A stretch of DNA of 64,000 nucleotides from Lysobacter dokdonensis DS-58 (GCF_000770795.1 NZ_JRKJ01000008.1:186001-250000), one strand, 5' to 3'. Shown: positions 9,075 to 18,964, counted from the stretch's first letter. Made by a program: numbers and translations. Notes: a model not told the origin generated them from the letters alone.

Positions 9075-11333
9075 TCAGCTGGCGCGCTTCACGGGCGCGT
9101 TCTCCGGCGGTGCGACCACGTCCGCCATCGCCCAGTCGTAGAAGCCGCCGAATTCGCCGCGCGTCACGGGCCGCGACAGCTTCTGCAGTTCACGTGCGAC
9201 GCTCGCGACCAGGTGGCGGCTGTTGAGCCGCGCCTGTTCGCCTTCGGCACGCGCACGGAAGCAGGCATCGAGCACGACGTTGCGGATGCTGCCGCCGGTC
9301 AGTTCGAACCGTTGCGCGATCTCGTCGAGTTCGGCCGTTCCCACGGCGCAACGCGGCGATGCCGGCAGCAGGCGTTCCCAGATCGCACGACGCGAACGTG
9401 CGTCGGGCACGGGGAATTCGACGATGACGTGGATGCGGCGCTGGAAGGCCTCGTCCATGTTCTGGCGCAGGTTCGTCGCCAGGATCACAACGCCCGAATA
9501 CTCCTCGATCCGCTGCAGCAGGAAATTCACTTCGAGCCCGGCCCAGCGGTCCTGCGCATCCTTGATCTGGCCGCGCCGGCCGAAGATCGCGTCGGCCTCG
9601 TCGAAGAACAGCACGCAGTTCGCGCGCTCGGCATCGGCGAAGATCTTCGCGAGGTTCTTTTCCGTTTCGCCCACCCATTTGCTCGTCAGCGAGGCGACGT
9701 CGATCCGGTACAGGTCGAGGTGTTGTTCGCTGGCGAGCACTTCGGCGGCCATCGTCTTGCCGGTGCCCGAGCCCCCGACGAACAGCGCGATCACGCCGCG
9801 CCCCAGGCGCATGTGGTCGCCCAGGCCCATCGCGGCGTGGATGTGCGCGTGGTGGCGGATGCGGGTGCGCAACTCGCGCAGCAGGTGCTGGCTCGCGGTC
9901 GGCAGGACGATGTCGTCTTCGAGGTTGAGTTGCGGTCGCGGTTCCAGCCGCTGCGCGAAGGCGACCAGCCGAGTCGCCGATTGGAGGCGGCACGCTGCGT
10001 AAAGGTCGGCAGGCGCGATCGACGGGATGAAGATGTTGCGATGCCGCGCCAAGCCCCGCGCGGCGTGCCAGGCGTCGCGGAGCTGGCTGTCGGTGAACTG
10101 GAATGCGCGCGCAAGGGCCGCAGCGAGCGCATCGGCGTCGGGGATCGGCGTCGATTCCCGCGCGAAGAGGCGTTTCCACAGTTTTTCGCGCATCGCGATG
10201 GTCGGCGCGTCGATCCGGAACGGCACCCAGTCGCCGGTCGCGGCATCGACCGCGGAAGCGCCCGTGGTCGACGTGGCCGCCACGTGCGGGAACGCTGCGA
10301 GGCACCGCGCGAATGCGGCGTTGCGTTGCGCATTCTCCGGCGCGTCCTGCAGATGCTCCATGCCGCTGAAGAACGGGATGCTGCCGGTCAGGCGCGCTTC
10401 GCGCAGCGCCAGTTCCACCACCAGCGGCCACGCCACCGTACCCGACAGCGCGGCTTCGACATCGACCACGAGCAGCCCGCGTTGCAGCGCCTGGGCCACG
10501 GTCGAGAACGCGCGCACGGCGAGAGCGGGATCCGGTCCTGCGAAGCGCACGCGCAATCGCTGCATCGTTTCGGGTTCGGCGACGCGCAGGTTGGGCAGCA
10601 TCTCCAGCCGGCTCATCGTTTCGGGCGCGAGCGGCAGCGTCGCCAGGTCGACGGTGTCGGCGAACGCGCGGGCGACGTTGGCGATGCGCGGGTCGGCAGC
10701 GTCGTCGCCGAACAGAAACGTCAGCACGCGCTCCTCGACCAGGGCCGGGCGCGTCACGAGCGGTTCGTCGTCGTTGCCGCCCAGCGCCATGAGGCGCGCG
10801 CCGATGAGCCGGCCCGTGGGCGAGAGGCGCGCATGCAGCCGCGCGTGATCCCGTGCGCTGGTGGCCAGCATCTCCACGATGAGTCCGACCGTCGCGTGCG
10901 TCCGCGCAGGATCGCGCTGCAACACGCCGAGCAGATGGCGGAAGGTCGAGTGCACGGCGGGCAGGAGCGCGACGAGCACGATGTCGGTGTCTTCCGCGCT
11001 CAGGTCGAACTCGCGCACCAGGCGCGGCAGTCGCAGGTCGACGTCCTTCGTGATCGCCACGCGCGCGGCGATTTCCGTGCGCTTGTCGGCGCAGGCATCG
11101 AGCAGGGCCTGGATGTCATCGGTCGGGGCGAACGCATCGAGCGGCGAGAGCGCTTCGTCCCGGGAGAGTGCGTCGAGGTCATCGTCGGTGAGGTGCCAGA
11201 ACCGTTCGCGATGCGCTTCGGGGTCGGCGGCGCGGAAGCGCAGGAGTTGCGCGCGCAACAGCGCGCCAACGCGCGCCAGTTCATCGCGCAGGTGCGCTTC
11301 GTTGGAGTCGTAGGGCGTGGGCGAGCGGGCCAT
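9075..11333 (-). CDS. eCIS AAA+ ATPase (Afp15/Pvc15 type)
   Basis: Encodes 752 residues. The N-terminal ~490 residues form the alpha-helical region typical of eCIS ATPases, with a degenerate first ATPase-like domain. The active AAA+ module follows: Walker A GGSGTGKT near residue 520, Walker B CVLFFDEADA near 575 and a sensor-like ILATN. In characterised systems (Afp15, Pvc15) this ATPase is needed for assembly or cargo loading and is not part of the finished particle. It sits 3 bases after the tape measure gene and directly before the cargo gene, the same neighbourhood as in Afp and PVC. Confidence 0.93.
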   Translation of the reverse strand: MARSPTPYDSNEAHLRDELARVGALLRAQLLRFRAADPEAHRERFWHLTDDDLDALSRDEALSPLDAFAPTDDIQALLDACADKRTEIAARVAITKDVDLRLPRLVREFDLSAEDTDIVLVALLPAVHSTFRHLLGVLQRDPARTHATVGLIVEMLATSARDHARLHARLSPTGRLIGARLMALGGNDDEPLVTRPALVEERVLTFLFGDDAADPRIANVARAFADTVDLATLPLAPETMSRLEMLPNLRVAEPETMQRLRVRFAGPDPALAVRAFSTVAQALQRGLLVVDVEAALSGTVAWPLVVELALREARLTGSIPFFSGMEHLQDAPENAQRNAAFARCLAAFPHVAATSTTGASAVDAATGDWVPFRIDAPTIAMREKLWKRLFARESTPIPDADALAAALARAFQFTDSQLRDAWHAARGLARHRNIFIPSIAPADLYAACRLQSATRLVAFAQRLEPRPQLNLEDDIVLPTASQHLLRELRTRIRHHAHIHAAMGLGDHMRLGRGVIALFVGGSGTGKTMAAEVLASEQHLDLYRIDVASLTSKWVGETEKNLAKIFADAERANCVLFFDEADAIFGRRGQIKDAQDRWAGLEVNFLLQRIEEYSGVVILATNLRQNMDEAFQRRIHVIVEFPVPDARSRRAIWERLLPASPRCAVGTAELDEIAQRFELTGGSIRNVVLDACFRARAEGEQARLNSRHLVASVARELQKLSRPVTRGEFGGFYDWAMADVVAPPENAPVKRAS

Positions 11334-11336
11334 GGC

Positions 11337-13295
11337 TCATTCCCGCGCCGGACCGCGCACGGCGAAGGTCACGCGTCGGTCGCCGAGCCAGGGCACGCGA
11401 TCGATGCGCTCGAAATATCCCGCCATGCGGAGTACGACATCGAGCGGTGCGGGGTCCAGGTCCATGTGCACGGTGTCGTCCGTGATGCCCACCCGCGCCG
11501 CGCGACGCAGGCAGTTGTCGAGCAGGAATGCCGAACTGGAGTCGGCGACGCCGCGCAGCCACATCGCCCATGTGCGCATCAGGAGCGAAGCCGTGCGCGC
11601 GAGTGCCGCATCCAGCGGGGCGGAGCAGGGCAGCGGCGTCGGCCATCGCGTGTCCGCATCGAGGGACGCGCGCAGGGTGTGTTCGTCGATGCCTTGCCGG
11701 AACGCCAGCGTCTCCGTCATCGCCGCGTTCAACGCGTGCACCCCTTCGATCGCCGTCTCGAGTGCGTCGAAGTCGCAATGGTCCGCCCCGACCCACAGCG
11801 ACGTCGCCGCGTCGAAGGGCGCCTGCGGCGTGAACCATCGATGCACCAACGCGCCGAGCAGCGGCGCCAGCGGCACTGCGGACGCATGGGCAAGCGCCGG
11901 CAACCGCGCATCCATCAGGCCGCGCAAGAGCAGGTACAGGCCGGCGGTCGACGTGCTATCGCCAAGGGACGCTGCATCGTCGGGTGCCGCCTTCAGCACG
12001 TGCGCGAGGGACGCGGCGGAGGGGCTGATCTGCGCGAGCGCGTCGATGGCTGCGTCGCGCGGTGGGTTGTGCGTTGCGATTGCGCGTGTCGCGTCGAGGT
12101 CGCGGTCCGTCAAAGCCGCGTCGCCGGAGCCATCACCACGCGGGTGCGATGCGGGCGCCAATGCGCGGGCGATCGCTTCCAGGGCGGACACGATCGAGGC
12201 GTCCAGCGTTTCACCGGGTGCGAGTTGCAGTCCTGCGGCCGCGATCAGCCGAACGAGGGTCGCCTCCGCACCCGCGTGCAAGGGAATGCGCAGCCCGCCT
12301 TCGCGCACCTGCGTGGCGATCGCGTCGAGAATCCGCGACTGGCGCGGGCTCAGGACCGAATGGACGCGCGCCGCTTCACTCGCCCGGAACGCTCCGCCGG
12401 GCGCCGCGAGTGCCTCGATTCGGCCGGCCAACCATTCGCCATCGAGCCAATCGAACGTCGTGTCCAGCAACGTCCGCCAGGCATCGGAGGCGTTCGCGAC
12501 GCGCGATGCCGCCACGCGACCGTCGGCGAGGAGGAACTGCATCAGTCGCAGCACGTAGCCGCTGAGCGCGCGCCGGTCGCGCCAGTCCACCGCGACCGCA
12601 TGCGTGGCGCAGAATCTCCGCAGCAGGTCGGCGCGTGCATCGGTGGAGATCGCGACGCCCAGCGCGTCGAGCAGCGCGAACGCGGCTTGCGACAGCGCAT
12701 CGGTGCCGTCGCCTTCGATCGAATCCGCGGGGGCCTGGGCGCCGGCCTGCAAGACGTCGAGCAGCTCGGACGCACGCAGCAATGCGAGGATCGCCTCGAG
12801 TTTCCCGCGACGCGACAACCATGCGAGAACGCGGGCCGGGTCCGTCGCGTCTTCGAGCACGCCGCGGATGGCCTCGCCGATGGAGGCACCGCGGTGGCGA
12901 TGGAACGCGCCGTAATACCAGTGCTCCCAGGCCACGCCCGCCAGCAGGTCGACGATGAACGCGCCGACGAACGCTGCTTCGTCCTCGAAGCGCATCAGCG
13001 TGTCGGAAGAGGGCGGATCCGAGAGTGTGTCGACCAGCGCATCGACCGACGATCGGCAAACGCGCTCGACGATGCGGCTGTCGAGCATCGCGTCCTGTCC
13101 CGCCAGCACGACGGAGGCCGCGAGCTCGCGGATCACGACGACGCCGGCGTCATGTCCGAGTTGGAGGGAGATCCGCGCGGCGATGGCTTCCGACAACCCT
13201 CCCTGCAGGGCGCGGTCGAACGCGGGGACATGCGCGCCCAGCGACGCGTCGCGGACGCGATAGTGGAGATGCAGGGAACCGATGCGGTGGTGCAT
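11337..13295 (-). CDS. eCIS tape measure protein (CIS_TMP, Afp14-like)
   Basis: Encodes 652 residues from ATG 13295. The opening HRIGSLHLHYRV followed by GAHVPAFDRALQGGLSEAIA and a short V(V)IRELAASVVL strand matches the start of the contractile injection system tape measure family (CIS_TMP). The rest is long, Ala/Asp/Arg-rich and predicted helical, as expected of a ruler inside the tube. It lies directly upstream of the ATPase, as afp14 lies next to afp15. Length suggests a particle of usual Afp/PVC scale, but I did not calculate one. Confidence 0.85.
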   Translation of the reverse strand: MHHRIGSLHLHYRVRDASLGAHVPAFDRALQGGLSEAIAARISLQLGHDAGVVVIRELAASVVLAGQDAMLDSRIVERVCRSSVDALVDTLSDPPSSDTLMRFEDEAAFVGAFIVDLLAGVAWEHWYYGAFHRHRGASIGEAIRGVLEDATDPARVLAWLSRRGKLEAILALLRASELLDVLQAGAQAPADSIEGDGTDALSQAAFALLDALGVAISTDARADLLRRFCATHAVAVDWRDRRALSGYVLRLMQFLLADGRVAASRVANASDAWRTLLDTTFDWLDGEWLAGRIEALAAPGGAFRASEAARVHSVLSPRQSRILDAIATQVREGGLRIPLHAGAEATLVRLIAAAGLQLAPGETLDASIVSALEAIARALAPASHPRGDGSGDAALTDRDLDATRAIATHNPPRDAAIDALAQISPSAASLAHVLKAAPDDAASLGDSTSTAGLYLLLRGLMDARLPALAHASAVPLAPLLGALVHRWFTPQAPFDAATSLWVGADHCDFDALETAIEGVHALNAAMTETLAFRQGIDEHTLRASLDADTRWPTPLPCSAPLDAALARTASLLMRTWAMWLRGVADSSSAFLLDNCLRRAARVGITDDTVHMDLDPAPLDVVLRMAGYFERIDRVPWLGDRRVTFAVRGPARE

Positions 13296-13313
13296 GCGCC
13301 GTTCCGCCGATGC

Positions 13314-14549
13314 TCAGCTGCCGCCCGAGGTGATCGCCGCCTGCAGCATCCCGGCCAGTTGCGCGGCGACATCCTCGGTGAGCGTGCGCGTGCGGATGTC
13401 GAGGCACTGGATCGTGCCGTCGATGTGCAGGTCGCCTTTGACGGTCACGATGGGATTGGCGACGCCGCCGCCGGCGGGGTCGCTGGTGAAACGGATCGTC
13501 ACCGCGTCCTGGAATTCGCCGTTCTTCGTGTAGCCCAGAACGAAGGAACGATCGCCGTCATTCAACTCGCCCACGTCGATCCGCAGTTCGTCGCCCTGCG
13601 CGCCCTTGGCACGATACAGGGCCGGATTGCCGTCGATGCTCGCCAGGTCTTCCGCATCATCCAGGCGTTTGTTGAACTGCAGCGAGCTGCCGTCGAGCAA
13701 CAGGTTGCCGTGCACTTCGGCCGAGCCGCGTACCTGCGTGGCTGCGTTGTAGATGGAGAACGCCGGTTGCAGATCCGTCGCCATCGTCGGATCCACCGGC
13801 GGCTGCACCGGCACGAAGATCGCGAAGTCGCGGTCTTCGTCGGCCGCGTAATGGAACGAGTCTTCGCCGATGCGCTTCTCGTCCGTGCGAGGGGGACGCC
13901 GGCCGAGTTCGATGCGCGCGGCGTTGCCCGGATGATCGATCAGTTCGGCATTGAGCCCCGCGTACGCGCGGTCGCCTGCTTCGATCGAGAACGTGGGCGG
14001 CCCGGAGGCGGGTACCTGCATGAGGATGCGGCCGAGATAGACGGGCCAGCGCAACGCGGGATCGTCGGGCGTGGCGAGCAGCGGTTCTTCGAGCGCATCC
14101 GAATCCACGCCCGGCGGCTTCCGCGGATCGGGCCGTGCGCCCGCACGCATCGAGAACACGTCCGCGCGTTCGATCGCGCGGTATTGCCTGCGCGGGTCGC
14201 TCGCGCCACAGTCGATCGGCGCCAGCGGGTCGGTGGAATAGGCGAGGCGATACTCCAGCCACAGGTCGATGCGATTCGTCGCAAGGCGGTCGAAGTCGTC
14301 GCGGCTGAACGGCTTGCGTTCCAGCAGCAGCAACTCGCGGCCGTATCCGTCGACGGCAAGACCGGGCAGCACGACGGGGCGGTCTTCCTGCAACACGAGG
14401 TCCAGCCCGACGACGATGCCCCAGCCGTGGTGCGAAAGGTTATGGCGGCGATGCAATTGCAGGTGGTAGGCCTGCTCGTCGTTCAACTCCGACAGCCGCA
14501 GGTATTGCCGGTCGAAGTAGTTCACGCGACTGGCGGGCGAGGCGCTCAT
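13314..14549 (-). CDS. eCIS-associated structural protein, paralogue 4 of 4 with GWG(I/V)V-GL module
   Basis: Encodes 411 residues. ATG 14549 overlaps the stop of the preceding gene (ATGA). The N-terminal module reads VNYFDRQYL, then EQAYHLQLHRRHN, HGWGIVVGL at 41-49 and GLAVDGYGRE at 63-72, the same order of motifs as in the three upstream genes. The C-terminal half is beta-rich (SAEVHGNLLLDGSSLQFN, TVKGDLHIDGTIQCLDIRTR), similar to the repetitive strands of phage fibre tips, and ends in a short Ala/Gln/Gly helix. A surface or fibre role is inferred; no named function is known to me. It ends 18 bases before the tape measure gene. Confidence 0.75.
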   Translation of the reverse strand: MSASPASRVNYFDRQYLRLSELNDEQAYHLQLHRRHNLSHHGWGIVVGLDLVLQEDRPVVLPGLAVDGYGRELLLLERKPFSRDDFDRLATNRIDLWLEYRLAYSTDPLAPIDCGASDPRRQYRAIERADVFSMRAGARPDPRKPPGVDSDALEEPLLATPDDPALRWPVYLGRILMQVPASGPPTFSIEAGDRAYAGLNAELIDHPGNAARIELGRRPPRTDEKRIGEDSFHYAADEDRDFAIFVPVQPPVDPTMATDLQPAFSIYNAATQVRGSAEVHGNLLLDGSSLQFNKRLDDAEDLASIDGNPALYRAKGAQGDELRIDVGELNDGDRSFVLGYTKNGEFQDAVTIRFTSDPAGGGVANPIVTVKGDLHIDGTIQCLDIRTRTLTEDVAAQLAGMLQAAITSGGS

Positions 14550-16417
14550 GGCGGAATCTCCAGGGACAGGGTGTTCGAGCGGACGACGCGCGTCTTGTTC
14601 GAGGCTTCGACCAACATCACCACCGCGATGAGGATCTTGCGTCCCGGCGGCGCCAGGCCGGGGACGGGGATCTGCGTCGTCGTCGCGCTCGCCGTGGAAA
14701 TGCCGACGGTCTCCAGTGCCCGCACCGTCATCTCGGCAGGCCCCGCGGCCGGATCGCGGAAGATCAATTCGAGCGTGCGCTTGACGGTGAGGTTGGCGCT
14801 CACCGTGGCGACCTTGAGGTCGTAGATGAAATCGGGGTCCGTGCTCGCCGTGAGCGTGATTGCCGGCGACGCGGCGACGTTGCCGACCTGGAAGTGCCCG
14901 GCGATGAACGCGAGCGTCATCAGGTCGGGCAACATCGGATCCTTCTTGCCGACTGGCGGCAAGTACACGGTGCCCCGGACGTCGACGAGTGGATCGCGCG
15001 TCGTGGATTGCGGCGCCGACAACAGGCGGATCCGGCCGCCGCCATCCATGCGCAGGGCGGGGACGTAATCGATGCCGTCGCGCGCGCCGATGCTCACGCG
15101 CCCCGAGGCGTCGCTGTCGTCGGCGCCGCCGCCGACGATCCGCAGCTCCGTCGCGGGCACGGGGTCGGTGTCCTTCGATGTGGTGACGGCGTGGATCTCG
15201 CGCAGCAGCGGGTCGGCGTCGAGCGTCGCCGCCGGGCGGAAGATCGTCGCCTTCCATGGCGTCAGCAGTCCGCCCGTCGCGGAGAACTGCATGGAAAAGG
15301 CGACGTCGGGCACGGGCGGCGGCGCGGCATCGGCGAGTGCGTGAGCACCTTGCGCGTCGAGCAGCGTGACCGCCCTGCGGAAGCGCTTGCGCACCTCCGA
15401 GAACAACACGACGGGCCGCTCGCCGTGCGACACGTCGCGCACGGTCACCGAGGCGGCGTGCACCGCGTCGAACGGGAGCGCGACCGCGCGCGCCTGCAGG
15501 ATCGCGCGGCTCTCGACGGTGACCGATTCGCCCATCGTCGGTGGACGCGAGGCCAGCAGCGATGCAGACAAGGTGCGCAGATCCGGGTCGACGCGACCGT
15601 CGAGGCGGAGGACATGGCCGAACCCGGCCGGCATCGGCATGTCGATCTTCAGCTGCAATCCGCCGGCGATGCTCGCAATTCCGGTGGCCGTCGCGCCGGT
15701 GACGATCAGTTGCTTCCACACATGCAGCGTGCCCTCGCGGTCGATGCCCACGCGCTTGTCGAAGGTGCGCGCGGCATTGCGCGTGGAGACCAGGAAATGA
15801 TGGACGTCCGTGCGGCCGGCGAGCCCGAGTTGCAGCCGCGCGTTGTCCGTCGGCGAGCGGATCGCCGCCGCGCGATGGCGCACGTACGGCACGAAGTCGT
15901 AGTCGATCAACGCGCCACGCCTGATGCCCGGGCAACGGCCGATGCGCGCGACCAGGATCGGCCACGGCGGCGCACCGGTGACGGCGCCCGCCGCACGCGC
16001 GGTGGCCAGGCCGGCGGCCTCGCCGGGCGGCGAGAAGTCCTCGGTGACGCGGATGGCCGTGCGCTGCCGGATCCGCGGCGCGGGGATGTCCTCGCACTTG
16101 CGGCCACGCAGTTGCTCGGGGTCTTCGCAGTAGTGGAGCTGCACGTAATAGCAGTGTTGCTTGTCGAAACCCGCGATCGCGAATTCGACCGGCGCCGGCA
16201 CCAGGACCTCGCGTCCATGGCCGTCGATCGCGACACCGGGTGTCAAGCGGAATCTGTCGTCGGCCAGGTGCTCCACGCGCAGCCCGCGCACCACGCCCCA
16301 ATCGTGCGGCGCGAGATGGTGGCGGCCAGCCATGCCGAGCCGCCACGCCTGCTCCATGCGCAGGTCGGCCGCGGCCAGGCGTTGTCGCTCGCGATAGCGG
16401 ACGCGCTCGATGCTCAT
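14546..16417 (-). CDS. eCIS-associated structural protein, paralogue 3 of 4 with GWG(I/V)V-GL module
   Basis: Encodes 623 residues, the longest of the four paralogues. The shared module is at the N-terminus: VRYRERQRLAAADLRMEQAW, DWGVVRGL at 39-46 and GVAIDGHGRE at 61-70. The remaining ~500 residues are beta-strand-rich, without Cys clusters. They contain a segment (SGRVSIGARDGIDYVPALRM, then a GTVYLPP stretch) that looks like the repeating beta-structure of fibre proteins. There is no signal peptide, consistent with assembly in the cytosol. It begins 10 bases after the Cys-rich paralogue and overlaps the next gene by 4 bases. Function unknown; a peripheral baseplate or fibre component is the most likely reading. 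Confidence 0.72.
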   Translation of the reverse strand: MSIERVRYRERQRLAAADLRMEQAWRLGMAGRHHLAPHDWGVVRGLRVEHLADDRFRLTPGVAIDGHGREVLVPAPVEFAIAGFDKQHCYYVQLHYCEDPEQLRGRKCEDIPAPRIRQRTAIRVTEDFSPPGEAAGLATARAAGAVTGAPPWPILVARIGRCPGIRRGALIDYDFVPYVRHRAAAIRSPTDNARLQLGLAGRTDVHHFLVSTRNAARTFDKRVGIDREGTLHVWKQLIVTGATATGIASIAGGLQLKIDMPMPAGFGHVLRLDGRVDPDLRTLSASLLASRPPTMGESVTVESRAILQARAVALPFDAVHAASVTVRDVSHGERPVVLFSEVRKRFRRAVTLLDAQGAHALADAAPPPVPDVAFSMQFSATGGLLTPWKATIFRPAATLDADPLLREIHAVTTSKDTDPVPATELRIVGGGADDSDASGRVSIGARDGIDYVPALRMDGGGRIRLLSAPQSTTRDPLVDVRGTVYLPPVGKKDPMLPDLMTLAFIAGHFQVGNVAASPAITLTASTDPDFIYDLKVATVSANLTVKRTLELIFRDPAAGPAEMTVRALETVGISTASATTTQIPVPGLAPPGRKILIAVVMLVEASNKTRVVRSNTLSLEIPP

Positions 16418-16427
16418 GCGCGCGCGC

Positions 16428-17774
16428 TCATTCGAAGGCGATGATGCGCCGCGTGCCGAGTGGATCGACCACGACGTGCGCGTTCAACTCGCGGCGTTCG
16501 AGCGGATTGAGCCGCAACGTTTGCCGATTGACGACATCCGACAGCTCGTCCAGCGTGGCGATCGGCACGGCCATGCGGTCGACGGGTTCGACCCGCACGC
16601 CGGTTTCGGCGAACTCCCGCTTCACGACCTGCTCGGACTGACCAAGGTATCGCAGCAACGCCAGGTCGCCGGACAACAGGCGCTGGCACAGTTGCGGCTT
16701 CAACCGGCGACGATGGCGGGCATCGGCGTCGATGGAATAGACCTTGCACGTGACGTTCCTGCCTTCGACGGTCCGTTGCATCAGCACGATGCCGAGCGAC
16801 ACGCCGTCGTCGGGCTTGCACGCGAAGCACGTGCATTGCCCCAGCTCGCGTCCCATGGCGTCGGCCACCATCAGCCCGCCGATCTTCACCGCGTCCTCCA
16901 GGTCGAACGCGTCCTTGTTCTTGTTCCTCAGGCAGCACGCGAGCTCCATCAGGTAGCACGCCTGGTAGGGCGGATGTCGCCGCAAGTGATCCACGACCGC
17001 CTCGGGGCCTTTCTTCAGCAGATCCTGCATTTCCTGGAACATCTGCCGGATGCGACGCCGGAAGTCCTCGACGAACTTTTCCTCTTCGGTCGTGTCGTCT
17101 TCATCGGGCAGCGGCACCACTTCCAGGTGGACGCAGGGCCGCTCGAGGATGCGCGCGTATTCGCAGGCTTCGGTGTTCCCGCACGCGCCGCCGCCGCGGA
17201 ACATCGCGCGTTGGCCCTGCGCCAGGTCTTCGTGGTAGCGCAGGACCACGCGCACGGCGAACAGGTGTTCCTTGTCCACGTCGAAGCAGGTGCGGTCGCC
17301 GCGGACCGGGCGCACCGGACGATCGGGCTGCGGCGGCGGATTCGGGTCGCAAGGGTCGTCGGGCGGGCGGCATACGCTGCCCAGGTCGATCCGCATCGGG
17401 TCGCAGACCACGAGGTCGTTGCCGCAGCAATCCACGGCGTAGCCCTGCGTGAGCCACACGGCGGGGCCGTTGGCATGCTTGCCGTTGTCGCAACAGGCAC
17501 CGCCGTCGGCGGGTTCGCTGCAACTCAGGTCCAGCCCGCAGACGATGCCCCAGCCGTCGCGATAGCGCGAAAGCGCGAGCCGCTTGCGCGTCCAGTCCAC
17601 CATCGCGCCGAGGTCGGCGTCGGTCAGCAGTTGGCCGCAGAAGAAGTTCGGCCGCACGAGGCATTCGAGTTCGCAGCAGCGGCTTTCGCAGGTGCATGGG
17701 CCGCCACAACCGCCGCCGCATCCGCCGCCACAACCGCATCCGCAATCGCCGGTGGTCGTCCTGTTGGCGCTCAT
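16428..17774 (-). CDS. Cysteine-rich eCIS-associated protein, paralogue 2 of 4
   Basis: Encodes 448 residues. ATG 17774 overlaps the preceding stop (ATGA). Residues 10-38 are an unusual Gly/Cys repeat (CGCGCGGGCGGGCGGPC) followed by further Cys pairs, reminiscent of a metal-binding or disulfide knot. The shared module follows: PNFFCGQLLTDADL, GWGIVCGL at 74-81 and GYAVDCCGND at 111-120. More Cys residues appear around 125-200 and in CYLMELACC and CTCFACK. The C-terminus (LSDVVNRQTLRLNPLERREL) is not shared with the other three. The Cys content suggests metal or redox stabilisation of an extracellular structure, which is inference. Confidence 0.72.
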   Translation of the reverse strand: MSANRTTTGDCGCGCGGGCGGGCGGPCTCESRCCELECLVRPNFFCGQLLTDADLGAMVDWTRKRLALSRYRDGWGIVCGLDLSCSEPADGGACCDNGKHANGPAVWLTQGYAVDCCGNDLVVCDPMRIDLGSVCRPPDDPCDPNPPPQPDRPVRPVRGDRTCFDVDKEHLFAVRVVLRYHEDLAQGQRAMFRGGGACGNTEACEYARILERPCVHLEVVPLPDEDDTTEEEKFVEDFRRRIRQMFQEMQDLLKKGPEAVVDHLRRHPPYQACYLMELACCLRNKNKDAFDLEDAVKIGGLMVADAMGRELGQCTCFACKPDDGVSLGIVLMQRTVEGRNVTCKVYSIDADARHRRRLKPQLCQRLLSGDLALLRYLGQSEQVVKREFAETGVRVEPVDRMAVPIATLDELSDVVNRQTLRLNPLERRELNAHVVVDPLGTRRIIAFE

Positions 17775-18952
17775 GACGTTTCTCCCGGGCCCGCGGCCTT
17801 CATCATTTGTTCGTAGTCGTCGTCGCGCATGACCTTGAACCAGCTTTCGAACGTGCCGCCCGCCAAGCCGTTGCCCGTGGGCAGGCGGCCGCGCAGGTGG
17901 TCGCCGTCGACGGGGTTGTCGTCGCAGTCGACGATGAAATCGCATCGCAAGGTCACGTGGATCGTGTCGCCCAGGTACTCGTCGGGGCGCAGCACGTCGA
18001 ACTGCGCGGTGCGTTTGTCGGGCAACAGGAACGGCCCCTTGTCGCGGAACATCACGAAGTCGAGGTCTTCTCGCTGTTGTCCGTACTGCACGACGAAGGT
18101 TCGTTCGTTGATGCCGCGTGGCCCGGGCTCCACGGGTGAGGCCGGATCGGTGATCGGGCGGTCGAAACGCACCTGCAGCTTGTCGAAGGCGCTCAACGGG
18201 ATCGCGCCGCCGTGCGGCCAGCTGATCCAGCAGATGTGCGTGAGCTGTTCCTGCGATTGCGGCAGGCGCGGGCGGCCACGGGTGACCAGCACGGGCGCGT
18301 CTTCATCGCCGCGCACGATCGCGATCGGAACGCAGTGGCACGGCGGGCAGGCCGGATCGATGCAACACCGCGCCGTGGCATCGTCGTGGCATGGCTTGCA
18401 ATCGTCGTCGCCCTCGCCGGGTGGACAGCCTTTCGACGACCGCCAGCCATACTTGCCCAGGTCGGCGACGCGCACCGCGCGCCAGCGCAGCGCATGACTT
18501 TCGCGGATGCGCCCTTCTTCGTAGGTGTGGCCCGCGCAGGCGTCGGCGCTGTAGAGCACCGGCACTTTCTCGGTGTGCAGCTCGCAGTACTCCAGGCACA
18601 GCACGAGGACGTAGTCGTCTTCGGGCTTGCCGTCCGCGTTCTTCGGCCACGCCTCCCAGTCGATGCGCACGCTCACCGCCTTGCGCAGGACGATCTCGCG
18701 CCCGCAGCAATCGATGGCGAGCCCGCAGTGGACGATGACGCCGCACTCCGGCCGCGGGTGCAGCCGCACCTCGAGGCCGCAACCCACGCCGACGCCGTGC
18801 AGCACGCGGTTGTGCAGGTGCCGCATGGTCCGGTGGTACGCATCGGCGTCGGTGAAGTCGCGCGATGTCATATGCCGGCCGGTGAAGTAGCGGATCCGCT
18901 CGAGCGCCAGGGGCTCGCACGCGCCGGTTCCGGTGTCTTTGTCGCAGTTCAT
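17771..18952 (-). CDS. Cysteine-rich eCIS-associated protein, paralogue 1 of 4
   Basis: Encodes 393 residues from ATG 18952, 12 bases after the baseplate wedge gene. The shared N-terminal module is clear: IRYFTGRHMTSRDF, HLHNRVLHGVGVGCGL at 45-60 and GLAIDCCGRE at 77-86. A Cys/His-rich region follows (CKPCHDDATARCCIDPACPP with CHC just after), which looks like a zinc-binding knot. The C-terminal third is beta-rich (AFDKLQVRFDRPITDPASPV, then an NERTFVVQYG strand). No signal peptide. It is the first of four tandem paralogues between the wedge and tape measure genes, the place of the fibre gene (afp13) in Afp. Confidence 0.74.
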   Translation of the reverse strand: MNCDKDTGTGACEPLALERIRYFTGRHMTSRDFTDADAYHRTMRHLHNRVLHGVGVGCGLEVRLHPRPECGVIVHCGLAIDCCGREIVLRKAVSVRIDWEAWPKNADGKPEDDYVLVLCLEYCELHTEKVPVLYSADACAGHTYEEGRIRESHALRWRAVRVADLGKYGWRSSKGCPPGEGDDDCKPCHDDATARCCIDPACPPCHCVPIAIVRGDEDAPVLVTRGRPRLPQSQEQLTHICWISWPHGGAIPLSAFDKLQVRFDRPITDPASPVEPGPRGINERTFVVQYGQQREDLDFVMFRDKGPFLLPDKRTAQFDVLRPDEYLGDTIHVTLRCDFIVDCDDNPVDGDHLRGRLPTGNGLAGGTFESWFKVMRDDDYEQMMKAAGPGETS

Positions 18953-18964
18953 GACGTTCTCCGT

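Noticed and set aside
9018-14825. A 1935-residue open frame on the plus strand
   Set aside because: It runs antisense through the ATPase, tape measure and paralogue genes, has Arg/Gln-rich composition with no domain, and is a by-product of high GC content.
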